Shown piece by piece: positions 45,379-54,076 of a stretch of 64,000 nt of DNA. Each line of letters opens with the position of its first letter. The stretch's first letter is position 1. A program made the translations under genes and the position numbers. Source of the DNA: Nitrospirales bacterium LBB_01 (GTDB taxonomy: Bacteria; Nitrospirota; Thermodesulfovibrionia; Thermodesulfovibrionales; Magnetobacteriaceae); NCBI GenBank assembly GCA_004376055.2, contig CP049016.1, positions 1,860,001 to 1,924,000 of the forward strand, in the 5' to 3' direction. Below the pieces are notes generated by a model. It was given only the letters and a program-made list of their open reading frames with translations, was not told the origin of the DNA and did no database searches.

Positions 45379-45708
45379 ATGAAAACTAACCTGGAAATAA
45401 GACAAGGCGCTGCCGTAGTAAATGTGTCAGGGGAGATTAACCTCTACACCTCATCCCATTTAAGGGAGACGATAATTACACTTATCAAGAAAAAAACCGC
45501 AATTATAGTAGTAAACATGAAAGACGTTGCCGATATAGACAGCTCAGGAGTGGCCACATTTGTGGAGGCGTTAAATGAAATGTCTAAATATGGCGGCAAG
45601 CTGCGTTTTGTATCCGTTTCAGCAAAGGTAGTTAAGATTTTTAATTTTTCAAAACTTGACCGCTTTTTTGAAATCTATACGGATTTGGAGCAAGCCGTTG
45701 CATCATAA
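45379..45708 (+). CDS. mlaB: STAS-domain protein (MlaB-like)
   Basis: 109 residues, one STAS domain: VVNVSGEINLYTSSHLRETI, and the phosphorylatable loop DIDSSGVATFVEAL. Anti-sigma-antagonist-like fold. Overlapping the MlaE permease gene start by 11 bases, it is better explained as the MlaB-type subunit of a lipid transporter than as a sigma regulator. STAS proteins of both classes look alike. Confidence 0.75.
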   Translation: MKTNLEIRQGAAVVNVSGEINLYTSSHLRETIITLIKKKTAIIVVNMKDVADIDSSGVATFVEALNEMSKYGGKLRFVSVSAKVVKIFNFSKLDRFFEIYTDLEQAVAS

Positions 45709-46498
45709 GAAGCTTTTAGCTCTGATTGGTAAAAAGGGCATCTCGGCTATGGAGGTGCTTCATGATGTGTCGGTTTTAGTCAACGATATGCTCTACTGGT
45801 GTTTGATCTCGCCGTTTAAAGGCAAACCGGTGCGAGTCAGGGCAACAATTTCGGAGATTGTCAAAACTGGTTACGACTCAGTTCCCACGGTGCTTATAAT
45901 ATCGTTCTTTGTTGGGGTGATACTGGCGTTGCAGTCGGCGTATCAGTTGAGGACATTTGGAGCACTAATTTATGTGGCAAATCTTGTCGGTGTCTCTGTG
46001 ACAAGGGAGCTTGGCCCCATACTGACTGCTATAATAGTGGCAGGTAGAAGCGGCTCCGCCTTTGCAGCCGAAATTGGCTCAATGAAAGCAGCCGAAGAAA
46101 TTGATGCTCTTACCAGCATGGGGATAAATCCCATCCGGTTTCTGATTGTCCCTAAACTCATAGCGTTAATGTTAATGCAGCCGGTGTTGACGGCTATTTT
46201 TGATTTAACGGCTATTTTAGGCGGTTTTAGTGTTTCCGTTACCGAATTAGAGCTTAACTCAGGTCTATACATTGATCAGACGATAAATGCCCTTCAGTTA
46301 AAGGATTTTCTTACGGGGCTTATGAAAGCGTGGGCATTTGGCGTGGTAATAACAATTGTTGGCGCCTACCACGGATTTAAAGTCAAAGGGAGCGCTGAGG
46401 AGGTTGGCTTAAGAACCACTGCAAGCGTTGTATCATCTATTTTTATGGTTATATTTTTCGACTTTTTCTTCACCGCTCTTTTTTACTACTTTTTGTAG
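45698..46498 (+). CDS. mlaE: MlaE-family ABC transporter permease
   Basis: About 266 residues from TTG at 45698, which has GGAG (45687-45690) seven bases upstream and overlaps the STAS gene. An in-frame TTG at 45656 has no such site. Motifs: FFVGVILALQSAYQLRTFGA, VTRELGPILTAIIVAGRSGSAFAAEIGSMK, IDALTSMGINPIRFLIVPK, GLRTTASVV. It forms the membrane core of phospholipid transport between membranes. The ATPase (MlaF) and the MCE-domain protein (MlaD), normally adjacent, are absent here. Confidence 0.92.
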   Translation: MHHKKLLALIGKKGISAMEVLHDVSVLVNDMLYWCLISPFKGKPVRVRATISEIVKTGYDSVPTVLIISFFVGVILALQSAYQLRTFGALIYVANLVGVSVTRELGPILTAIIVAGRSGSAFAAEIGSMKAAEEIDALTSMGINPIRFLIVPKLIALMLMQPVLTAIFDLTAILGGFSVSVTELELNSGLYIDQTINALQLKDFLTGLMKAWAFGVVITIVGAYHGFKVKGSAEEVGLRTTASVVSSIFMVIFFDFFFTALFYYFL

Positions 46499-46520
46499 AT
46501 TATCATCTTAAAAAAATGCC

Positions 46521-46549
46521 TTGAAATAATTGTTTAATTGTGTTATCAT
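46521..46549 (+). promoter_or_regulatory. Predicted promoter for the Met-rich protein gene
   Basis: TTGAAA (46521-46526) and TATCAT (46544-46549), 17-base spacer, 62 bases before the ATG at 46612. It follows the mlaE stop by 22 bases. Confidence 0.55.
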
Positions 46550-46611
46550 AGCTGAAAGTTAAAAGGTGCTGCCTTTTGTTATTAATCAATTAAGATGGAG
46601 GAGTGAATAAT

Positions 46612-47025
46612 ATGAAAACGATGAAGGATTTTATGGGCATGGCTACAAAGTTTGTAGAAATGAACAAGGGACAGTGGGATCACACTGCGTGGATGAATTT
46701 TATCTCAGAGTCTAAGAAGATGGGTATTGATATGTGCGACGATACCAAAACATGTGCAGGCGCTGTGCTTGAAGCCATGAAGAAGTATTACACAACAATG
46801 ATGGGCACCGAGCCTATGGCAAATGTAATGTCAGAAGCCGCCGACAGCACCCTAAAGTTTCTTAAAAATCCAAAGGCTGTAGCGAGTAAGGATGAATGGG
46901 AAGCCTATTTGGGCAGCATGAAGGAAAAAGGCATAAAAATGAACGCAGAGTCACAGAATTACCTCAAAGCCATGATGGAGGCGACGAAGGAATTTGCAAA
47001 TGTTGCTAAAATCACAGTCGATTAA
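46612..47025 (+). CDS. Met-rich helical protein, unknown function
   Basis: 137 residues from ATG 46612, preceded by GGAGGAG at about nine bases; GTG 46603 in the same frame is less likely. No signal peptide or membrane segment. The sequence looks fully alpha-helical, with two related halves of helices (MNFISESKKMGIDMCDD and EAYLGSMKEKGIKMNAES). Methionine content is very high, and the two Cys lie close together in MCDDTKTC. I do not recognise the family; phasin-like or stress proteins are possible but unproven. A strong promoter and ribosome site suggest high expression. Confidence 0.75.
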   Translation: MKTMKDFMGMATKFVEMNKGQWDHTAWMNFISESKKMGIDMCDDTKTCAGAVLEAMKKYYTTMMGTEPMANVMSEAADSTLKFLKNPKAVASKDEWEAYLGSMKEKGIKMNAESQNYLKAMMEATKEFANVAKITVD

Positions 47026-47045
47026 TGAATCATTAACATGCTGAA

Positions 47046-47096
47046 GTTGAGGGATGGGGCACATCCCGTTACGGCGTGGTTGCCTCACCCCTTCAC
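47046..47096. repeat. Imperfect long palindrome downstream of the Met-rich gene
   Basis: GTTGAGGGATGGGGCA (47046-47061) pairs with TGCCTCACCCCTTCAC (47081-47096) with two mismatches and two G-T pairs. An inner CCG-TTA-CGG pairs as well. There is no T-tract, so it is not a textbook terminator. It lies in the 260-base gap before the HDOD gene. Confidence 0.6.
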
Positions 47097-47287
47097 GTTA
47101 GACATGTGTATAGCAGCATATTGAGCTGCCCTTACCTCACATTAACAGCTTTTAGATATTTTGTTTCTAACCTGTTGCCGTTACTTGTCCAGTAACATCA
47201 AAGAAAAATGTGGCATTTTATGAAAATTTTTGTTATAATGCGCTGTAGAGTCTATGATGATGATTATTGAAGATGTGAGACACTGTG

Positions 47288-48874
47288 ATGAGTAATGTAC
47301 AGGCCTCAAAACAAAAAACAATAGAGCTCCTTATGAGCCGTGCTAAGGAAAGAAATGACTTTCCAGCTATGACGCGCACTATTGATATCGTTAAGAAGCA
47401 AACCTCATCGGCAAATGACACATCAATAACAGAGCTGACAAGCACTATCTTAGACGATTTCGCTCTGACAAGTAAACTCCTCAAACTTGTAAACAGTGTG
47501 TTTTATATAAATTACCAGCTTGGGGGAAAAATCGGCACTATATCGCGCGCTGTGTTTGTGCTTGGCTACGAACAGGTGAAAAGCGCTGCTGTTACGCTTC
47601 TCTTATTTGAAAACCTGACCAACAAAAATCTTGCCAAAGAGCTTAAAGAAACCGTACTGGCTACTTTTATGTCCGGGCTGATTGCAAAGGGTATGGCTGC
47701 AAAAATAGGCATTGAAGACACTGAGGAGGCATTCTTAGGCTCTATATTCCACAACCTTGGACGGCTTCTCGTTTCTTTTTATCTGCCAGAACACAGGAAG
47801 AAAATCAGAGAGGAAATGACCGTATCAAACCTTACCGAGCATAGCGCAGCTAAGGAGGTGCTGGGAGCAACGTACGAGGACATTGCCGTTGCTATGGCAC
47901 AGACATGGAATCTGCCTGATAAACTAATAGCTGCCATGCGTAAGATTCCGTCCGGACCCGTAACTGCTCCTGTAACACACGACGATAAGATAAAAACACT
48001 TGTAAATGTATCTACCGAAATCTGTGATAAGATGGCTGAGATTAAGGCAAACCCACAGGTGCTAAAAAACATTCTTAAACGTTATGCCGATTGTTTCCAG
48101 TTTTCTGAAAAAGAGATAACTGGGATAATGGACACAGCGCTTAAGGATTTAGGCACATTTGTCAGGACTATGAAGTTAAGCATCGGTGAGAGTGATTTTC
48201 TTAAAAAAATTAGCGGCGTGATTAGCGATGCCCAGTTGGATGATGTGTCAGAGGGTGTTATGGTCTCTCCCACAGATGAGGAAAATGTAGAGCTTGACGA
48301 CACTCAGTTTATCCGGCTTATGGGCGGCGCTGACGAAAAGGAGCCAATTGAGACCCCTGATGAGGTGTTATCTAACGGTATTCAGGAGGTGGCAAATTCC
48401 CTTATGGAAAACACCTCTATAAATGATATACTACGGACAATTCTTGAGATAATGTTCAGGGGAATGAGCTTTTCAAGGGTTTTGATTTGTATAAAAAACA
48501 TTGGAACAACCGGCGGCACTGAAATGGTTGCGCGTTTCGGTTTTGGCACAGATACAGATGAGATAGTAAAGAGATTCAGATTTACTTTAACTGACGCCTC
48601 TGACATTTTTAATCTTGCAATTTTACGCAACACAGATGTTGTCATAGGTAACATAAATGATCCGCGTTTTAAATCTCGTATTCCCGATTGGTACAGGAAA
48701 TACATCAATGCTCAGACTTTTTTGCTCCTTCCGATAGTTGTTAACAATAAGCCCATAGGGTTAATTTATGCAGATAAGCATAGAGCCGGTGAGATACAAA
48801 TCCCTCCGCATCAGTTGACCCTTATTAAAACCCTCAGAAACCAGGCCATAATGGCTATCCAAAAACGCAAGTAG
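47288..48874 (+). CDS. HDOD-GAF signalling protein
   Basis: 528 residues (ATG 47288; a GTG immediately before it is an alternative). An HDOD domain (about 10-225) has LSMSRAKERNDFPAM-like opening, LVNSVFYINYQLGGKIGTISRAVFVLG, and GSIFHNLGRLLVSFYLP. A linker follows, then a GAF domain (about 360-525; FSRVLICIKNIGTTGG, LPIVVNNKPIGLIYADK). HDOD-GAF proteins act in regulatory signalling, and the ligand is unknown. A TATAAT lies at 47234-47239. Confidence 0.9.
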   Translation: MSNVQASKQKTIELLMSRAKERNDFPAMTRTIDIVKKQTSSANDTSITELTSTILDDFALTSKLLKLVNSVFYINYQLGGKIGTISRAVFVLGYEQVKSAAVTLLLFENLTNKNLAKELKETVLATFMSGLIAKGMAAKIGIEDTEEAFLGSIFHNLGRLLVSFYLPEHRKKIREEMTVSNLTEHSAAKEVLGATYEDIAVAMAQTWNLPDKLIAAMRKIPSGPVTAPVTHDDKIKTLVNVSTEICDKMAEIKANPQVLKNILKRYADCFQFSEKEITGIMDTALKDLGTFVRTMKLSIGESDFLKKISGVISDAQLDDVSEGVMVSPTDEENVELDDTQFIRLMGGADEKEPIETPDEVLSNGIQEVANSLMENTSINDILRTILEIMFRGMSFSRVLICIKNIGTTGGTEMVARFGFGTDTDEIVKRFRFTLTDASDIFNLAILRNTDVVIGNINDPRFKSRIPDWYRKYINAQTFLLLPIVVNNKPIGLIYADKHRAGEIQIPPHQLTLIKTLRNQAIMAIQKRK

Positions 48875-48930
48875 TTTAAACGTACAAATATGCAGTATTT
48901 AAATCCTGTCCCATGTGCAATAAGCCAGCT

Positions 48931-49968
48931 ATGACAATAAGGGAGCAAACTGAGCAAATAGAGCGTACAATTTTAAATCAGCGTGCTTGTTTAAGCGTAA
49001 ACAGCAGGGGGCGTCAGCGTGAGGAACAAGAGGGGGAAATTCGTACCTGCTTTCAACGTGACAGAGACAGAATAATCCACGCTAAATCTTTTCGCCGCCT
49101 TAAACATAAGACACAGGTTTTTTTGGCCCCCAAAGGGGATCACTACCGGACACGCCTCACTCATGTGCTTGAAGTCTCTCAAATATCCAGAACCATAGCG
49201 CGTGCCCTAAGACTTAACGAAGACCTCACGGAGGCTATTGCCCTCGGACATGACCTCGGGCACACCCCGTTTGGACACGCCGGCGAGACTGTTTTAAGAA
49301 AAATTCACCCGGGAGGATTTGACCACTACGTGCAGAGTCTCAGAGTGGTTGATTTCATAGAAAAAGACGGTAAAGGACTCAATCTCACACACGAGGTCAG
49401 AGACGGCATAATAAAACACTCTAAAGGCAAGGGCAGCATCCTGCCTGACAATGACGCTACTATGGCTGAAACGCTTGAGGGTCAGGTTGTTCGTATTTCA
49501 GATATAATCGCCTACGTTAACCATGACCTTGACGATGCTCTAAGGGCTGAGGTTATAAAAAAAACTGATATTCCAGAAAATATCACAGCTGTCATAGGCG
49601 ACACTCACGCTAAAAGAATAAACACGATGGTGACAGACCTAATCTATAACACCATAGCCAGAAACCTTGATTCATTAAGCATGAGTGAACAGGTTTTGGG
49701 CGCCGTGTATAAACTAAGGGCGTTTTTGTACGAAAGAGTTTATGAAAGTGACAGGTTAAAAAGCGAGTTTACAAAAGCAAAACATATTCTTGAGAGCCTA
49801 TATGGCTATTATCTTGAAAATGTAGATTTAATAACAGAGCACATCCCATCCGAGACGGACGCCCACAACCACACGATAGCGCGTGATTTCATAGCTTGTA
49901 TGACAGACAGATTTGCTTTGGCAAGTTACGATAAGATATTTATACCGGAGAGATGGACAGATATATAA
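48931..49968 (+). CDS. dgt: Deoxyguanosinetriphosphate triphosphohydrolase-like protein
   Basis: About 345 residues from ATG 48931; ATG 48913 in frame would add six residues. HD-family hydrolase: [25 protein letters not shown], the HD site [36 protein letters not shown] and [14 protein letters not shown]. It splits dNTPs to nucleosides and tripolyphosphate and can limit phage by dNTP depletion. The shorter, type-2 form is common. Confidence 0.93.
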   Translation: MTIREQTEQIERTILNQRACLSVNSRGRQREEQEGEIRTCFQRDRDRIIHAKSFRRLKHKTQVFLAPKGDHYRTRLTHVLEVSQISRTIARALRLNEDLTEAIALGHDLGHTPFGHAGETVLRKIHPGGFDHYVQSLRVVDFIEKDGKGLNLTHEVRDGIIKHSKGKGSILPDNDATMAETLEGQVVRISDIIAYVNHDLDDALRAEVIKKTDIPENITAVIGDTHAKRINTMVTDLIYNTIARNLDSLSMSEQVLGAVYKLRAFLYERVYESDRLKSEFTKAKHILESLYGYYLENVDLITEHIPSETDAHNHTIARDFIACMTDRFALASYDKIFIPERWTDI

Positions 49969-49973
49969 AAAAT

Positions 49974-50011
49974 CGCAAACAGGTACTTGCATAAAAGTGC
50001 CTGCAATTGCG
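49974..50011. promoter_or_regulatory. Hairpin overlapping the PHP gene promoter
   Basis: CGCAA-A-CAGGTACTT and AAGTGCCTG-CAA-TTGCG form a 9-bp plus 5-bp stem around a six-base loop, and the right arm abuts TATAAT at 50012-50017. The ATG is 11 bases after the -10 box. Operator or terminator of dgt are both possible; there is no T-tract directly after it. Confidence 0.5.
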
Positions 50012-50028
50012 TATAATAGTTTTGTATT

Positions 50029-50697
50029 ATGATAGACCTGCACACCCATAGCATATTTAGTGACGGCGAGCTGATTCCCTCAGAGCTTGTTGCGCGTGCC
50101 GCTGACCATGGTTATAAAGCCATTGCAATAACCGATCACGTGGATACTTCAAATCTGACATCCGTAGTGCCAAATATCGTACGAGTGGCTAATGATTTAA
50201 ACCGGTGCTGGTCAATCATGGTAATACCGGGGGTTGAGATAACTCATGTGCCGCCTGAGATGATAGCCGATATAGTAAAAGAGGCACGCTCATTGGGCGC
50301 TAAGGTGGTATTAGTGCATGGAGAGACAATAGTCGAACCGGTAAGAAAAGGCACTAATCGTGCTGCCATAGAGGCAGGGGTTGATATCCTTGCTCATCCT
50401 GGTCTTATTGCAGAGGAGGATGTAATACGAGCCAAAGAGCGTGGTGTGGCTCTTGAAATTACGGCAAGAAAAGGACACAGCATTGCAAACGGATATGTTG
50501 CAAAGATGGCTCTTAAACACTCGGCTGCTTTGGTAATTAACACGGATACCCATGCACCGCAAGACCTTACAGACCGCTCTATGGCTGAGAGGATTTTGCT
50601 GGCAGCAGGCATTGGGGAAAGCGAAATACCAGGAATATTTAAAAACTCGGAAGATATAGTCTCAAAACTTGAAATAAAAAAACGATTGGAGTACTAA
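50029..50697 (+). CDS. PHP-domain phosphoesterase
   Basis: 222 residues. Metal ligands as in the PHP family: MIDLHTHSIFSDGE, AITDHVD, GVEITHV, DILAHPG and NTDTHAP. Likely a histidinol-phosphatase-like hydrolase; the substrate is not given by sequence. It abuts the next gene with no gap, so the two are co-translated. Confidence 0.9.
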   Translation: MIDLHTHSIFSDGELIPSELVARAADHGYKAIAITDHVDTSNLTSVVPNIVRVANDLNRCWSIMVIPGVEITHVPPEMIADIVKEARSLGAKVVLVHGETIVEPVRKGTNRAAIEAGVDILAHPGLIAEEDVIRAKERGVALEITARKGHSIANGYVAKMALKHSAALVINTDTHAPQDLTDRSMAERILLAAGIGESEIPGIFKNSEDIVSKLEIKKRLEY

Positions 50698-51441
50698 ATG
50701 CCAAAACAAATCAAGAAAAAAGCATCAGCCAAACACAGCGATGAAATAAAGGGAACTCTTCACGAACTAAGTTCTTTCTACGAAAAACAGAAAAAGGAAA
50801 TACACATAGCGGCTGTGATAACAGCTGTTTTAGTGATTGCAGCCCTTGCCTACACAGGGTATATGAAATACTCTGCATCAGAGGCAGAAAAACAGAAAAC
50901 GACAGGATATGCCAGCTATTACTCGGCACAAGGCGCTGACCGAGCCGAGCGTCTTAAAGCTGCCCTTGAAGCATTCCAACGCTCTAACAGTTTAAAACCC
51001 TCCCCTGTAGCGTTGCTTTACATGGCCGTCTGCACTGATGAGCTTGGAAAGCCTGATGAGGCCGTTAAACTTTTGCTTGATCTGAATGCAAGATATGCAC
51101 AAAACAATGAAATTCTACCTCTTTCCTATTTTAAGTTATTCAATATCTACAAGGAAAAAAAGGACTTTGAGAAAGCGCTTGAAGCTCTGAAATCTCTCTA
51201 TGCCCTACCCTCCCAATCATATAAGGACGCAGCCCTGCATGAGTGGGCTCTTCTTTTAACCCAATTGGGCAAAGGTCAGGAGGCACAGGATAAATATGCA
51301 CTGCTTAAGAAGAATTACCCTGACTCACCGTATATCGTAAAAGACACCCCAGATAACGTAACACTTTCTGATATTATAGCCGAGCAAGAAACACCACCTC
51401 ACACTGACAATAAAACCGTAAAACCTAAAGAGAAGAAATAA
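50698..51441 (+). CDS. Membrane-anchored TPR protein (YfgM/Tol-Pal-like)
   Basis: 247 residues. A basic N-terminus (MPKQIKKKASAKHSDE) precedes one transmembrane helix (about 40-57), then a periplasmic tetratricopeptide-rich region (about 75-215; e.g. PDEAVKLLLDLNARYAQNNE). This resembles the small YfgM-type scaffolds associated with the secretion machinery. It starts directly after the PHP stop. Confidence 0.8.
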   Translation: MPKQIKKKASAKHSDEIKGTLHELSSFYEKQKKEIHIAAVITAVLVIAALAYTGYMKYSASEAEKQKTTGYASYYSAQGADRAERLKAALEAFQRSNSLKPSPVALLYMAVCTDELGKPDEAVKLLLDLNARYAQNNEILPLSYFKLFNIYKEKKDFEKALEALKSLYALPSQSYKDAALHEWALLLTQLGKGQEAQDKYALLKKNYPDSPYIVKDTPDNVTLSDIIAEQETPPHTDNKTVKPKEKK

Positions 51442-51560
51442 GGATTTTTCTTCAAAACTCTACATAATCTACACATGTTTGAGGCTCAGGAATCGGTATT
51501 CCATCTGCCCTTATACTGAGTTGCATTCAAAGATAAAACTAAATATCATAGTAAACAGAG

Positions 51561-51658
51561 GAGATTGCCACACCCCCTTCGGGGGTTCGCAATGACGGCG
51601 GGGGGATATTACTTTTTTTATCCGTCATTACGAGGAGCGTTAGCGACGTGGTAATCTC
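51561..51658. repeat. R2 repeat (GAGATTGCCAC / GTGGTAATCTC)
   Basis: 98-bp element with terminal inverted repeats GAGATTGCCAC and GTGGTAATCTC, inner palindrome CCCCCTTCGGGGG, and inner inverted pair CGCAATGACGG / CCGTCATTACG. It lies in the 290-base gap between the convergent TPR gene and the secreted-protein gene. One copy only in this window. Confidence 0.75.
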
Positions 51659-51731
51659 ATCTTTATCATTACAGTTTAGCGTGTAACTTGGTATTACTCA
51701 TAGTCAATTATCTCACCTACTTTCATTACTC

Positions 51732-53732
51732 TCAAGAGACAGTGTAAGTAAAATATTTGTACTCGTACGTGTTCCAGCTTGAATCATAGACTACCTCAAA
51801 ATAGTAATATGTGCCTGTTTGTGCAGCAAAAGGGACAAACATATTTAGATTAGTTGCAGAGAGTGTTTGTCCGGCTGATATTGTCTGTCCGTTATTTTGA
51901 ACAAACCAACTGCCTGAAGGTGTATAAATATAAGCGTACATGTAATAGGTGGAGCTTGTCGTGTTTACAATGGATGAGGAAAACGGTCCCAAATTACCGC
52001 CGCGGGATACTGTTGTTGTAGTTGGCGCAGTGAGTGTATGAGTAAGCGACCCTGATGACGATGACGACATAGAAAAATGTCCCCACCATGTTCCCCACGT
52101 GTTAGTGCCCCCTGGAGCATATTCCTGTAAAGTCCAGAAAGACTCATCCGATGGATCAACAACTGTGGCACTGTAGTCTCCCCACCGGCTTGTTGTAGAG
52201 CCGCAAAAGTTACAGATATACGTGCCCGCTCCTGCCTTAAGTGTAGCAACGCTTTGCATAGTGCCGGCTGCATCGGTAGAATTCCTGGCAGTGTAGTATG
52301 CGCTGCCATATGTGGAACTGGATGAGCCGCTAAAGCCCAGTGCAACGTTGTTGCTTGAGTCAACAGCAATGGATGGATAAAAGTACGAAAGCGTGGTGTC
52401 TTTAACCCGCCCCTCAGAAGTGGTAGTACCAATTGAGGATACGGTTGAGGATGCTTTTGACGGATCTATCTGATACCATGCCGCCTCGGTTTTCGTGTTA
52501 TCAGAGCTGCCTACTGTGTGAGATGCCCATATATAACTATTGCGGCAAACAGAACTTAACATACGCGTATCCCCTGTGTCAATAGTATAATTAGTGCCAG
52601 GTTGTGAGGCAGAAGGCATATCTAATGTGGGGTAAGTATTTTGTACTTGTACATAGCCCTTGTCAGTCCAGACAGAGGTGTTTCCGGAAAAACTCAAATT
52701 ATAGACTTTAATGTATCTGGTTATTCCGCTTGAAGCATTCCCATCGGTACTTTCTGAAACAGGCGCATCAGTGGCAGCTATAACTGAAATAGAGTTTCCT
52801 GAGCCATAATATCCCTCTTCAAGAAAGTAATGAGACTGTGAAGTGCCAAAGACATGGCACGGCTGTAAGGCAAAGTAGGTGCCTGATGGGTTTACTAATT
52901 CAGTCCATGTCAGGGTTGAGTGAGAGGATGTTAGCTGGCTCTGGGCTATGGCAATTACTTTTACGTATTGATAATTATCAGTATTGTCAAACATATTTAG
53001 TGTGACGTAAACGTAGTTTTGGTCAAAACCCAACTGCGGATAATCTCCCCAGTTATTGGTCACAGTTGTGCCGTTATTTAAAGACACCTTTATTGACCAC
53101 ATGTACCAGGTGCCGGTGGGGTCGCTGGTTGCCGATACACCGATAAGAAGATAAGAATTTGGTCCCGACTCACCACTTACAGATGACACAATAAATCTGC
53201 TGTTGAACTGGTCATACATTACCTTAACATCATAGGGGTCTGAGGCAACAGTAGTACCGAGAGAAGACCAAAAAGATGCCAGCGTTACCTTACTGTAAAG
53301 TGCTCCCGATGATTTTGTATAAATAGCAAGTCCTCCGTTTGTCATACTAACCAAATAGTTAGGGCCGGCTGCCCCCATAGTATCCGGAGGGGCAACGTTA
53401 CTGGCGCTCATACCGGTGAAACTACCGGTAAGAGCCGGAGCCTCAGCGGCTGGAGCCAATACTGCACCACCGGTTTTAGACGATGTTGAGCTGCCAGTGT
53501 TTAGTTTATGCAAATAAGGGGTTAATCTTCTGTGTATTACTCTGTGTTGTGCTGCATTTGATGGGGACTGTTCATTCTTGTTTTTCATTTCAGTGAAAGT
53601 TGTCTCTGAAAACGGCACTGCCTGTTTTACTTTTGTAGCCGTGTCTGCAGTATCTGATGCTATAGTTAAACCTATCTGTTGGAGTAACAAGATAATTAAA
53701 AATACTAGGATTACGCTAAATCGCTTTTTCAT
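51732..53732 (-). CDS. Large secreted protein, beta-rich, unknown function
   Basis: 666 residues with a signal peptide (hydrophobic about 6-22, cleavage near IAS). After a low-complexity Ser/Thr/Ala stretch (about 28-110) there is a large domain containing APPDTMGAAGPNYLVSMTNG, SDPYDVKVMYDQFNSRFIVSS, DYPQLGFDQNYVYVTLNMF and, later, WGDYSATVVDP. This pattern is shared by secreted proteins of several bacterial groups and looks like a beta-propeller; no catalytic motif is evident. An Ig-like domain occupies about 570-666. Base composition fits its neighbours. Confidence 0.8.
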   Translation of the reverse strand: MKKRFSVILVFLIILLLQQIGLTIASDTADTATKVKQAVPFSETTFTEMKNKNEQSPSNAAQHRVIHRRLTPYLHKLNTGSSTSSKTGGAVLAPAAEAPALTGSFTGMSASNVAPPDTMGAAGPNYLVSMTNGGLAIYTKSSGALYSKVTLASFWSSLGTTVASDPYDVKVMYDQFNSRFIVSSVSGESGPNSYLLIGVSATSDPTGTWYMWSIKVSLNNGTTVTNNWGDYPQLGFDQNYVYVTLNMFDNTDNYQYVKVIAIAQSQLTSSHSTLTWTELVNPSGTYFALQPCHVFGTSQSHYFLEEGYYGSGNSISVIAATDAPVSESTDGNASSGITRYIKVYNLSFSGNTSVWTDKGYVQVQNTYPTLDMPSASQPGTNYTIDTGDTRMLSSVCRNSYIWASHTVGSSDNTKTEAAWYQIDPSKASSTVSSIGTTTSEGRVKDTTLSYFYPSIAVDSSNNVALGFSGSSSSTYGSAYYTARNSTDAAGTMQSVATLKAGAGTYICNFCGSTTSRWGDYSATVVDPSDESFWTLQEYAPGGTNTWGTWWGHFSMSSSSSGSLTHTLTAPTTTTVSRGGNLGPFSSSIVNTTSSTYYMYAYIYTPSGSWFVQNNGQTISAGQTLSATNLNMFVPFAAQTGTYYYFEVVYDSSWNTYEYKYFTYTVS

Positions 53733-53864
53733 TGTGCTCCCCCCGTTTTATTTTTGATGACTTATAATACTGCAACTATTTTAACATTGTAGGGAACTTT
53801 GAGTCAAAACCAGTTTATAGGACACAGAATTACACATAGCACTATTGCGTAAATTAAATATGCA

Positions 53865-54036
53865 GTTAACTCCCAAACAAAAAACTGGATTCCTGCTTTC
53901 GCAGGAATGACAAGAAAAGAGAATTATAGAAAACAACAGAATTGGCGACCCTCCTTTGTCATTCCCGCCTACGAGCGGGAATCCAGTCCTTTTAAACTGA
54001 AACATGGATGATATAAACCCCTCTTTCAGAATTAAC
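53865..54036. repeat. BIME-like repeat R1, copy 4
   Basis: Reverse orientation: units 53884-53913 and 53956-53987, left flank GTTAACTCC (53865-53873), right flank GAATTAAC (54029-54036). It fills the 344-base gap between the secreted-protein gene and the HD-GYP gene. Confidence 0.9.
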
Positions 54037-54076
54037 TAAATGAGAATTGTGCATAAATAAAACACATCGGAATGAA

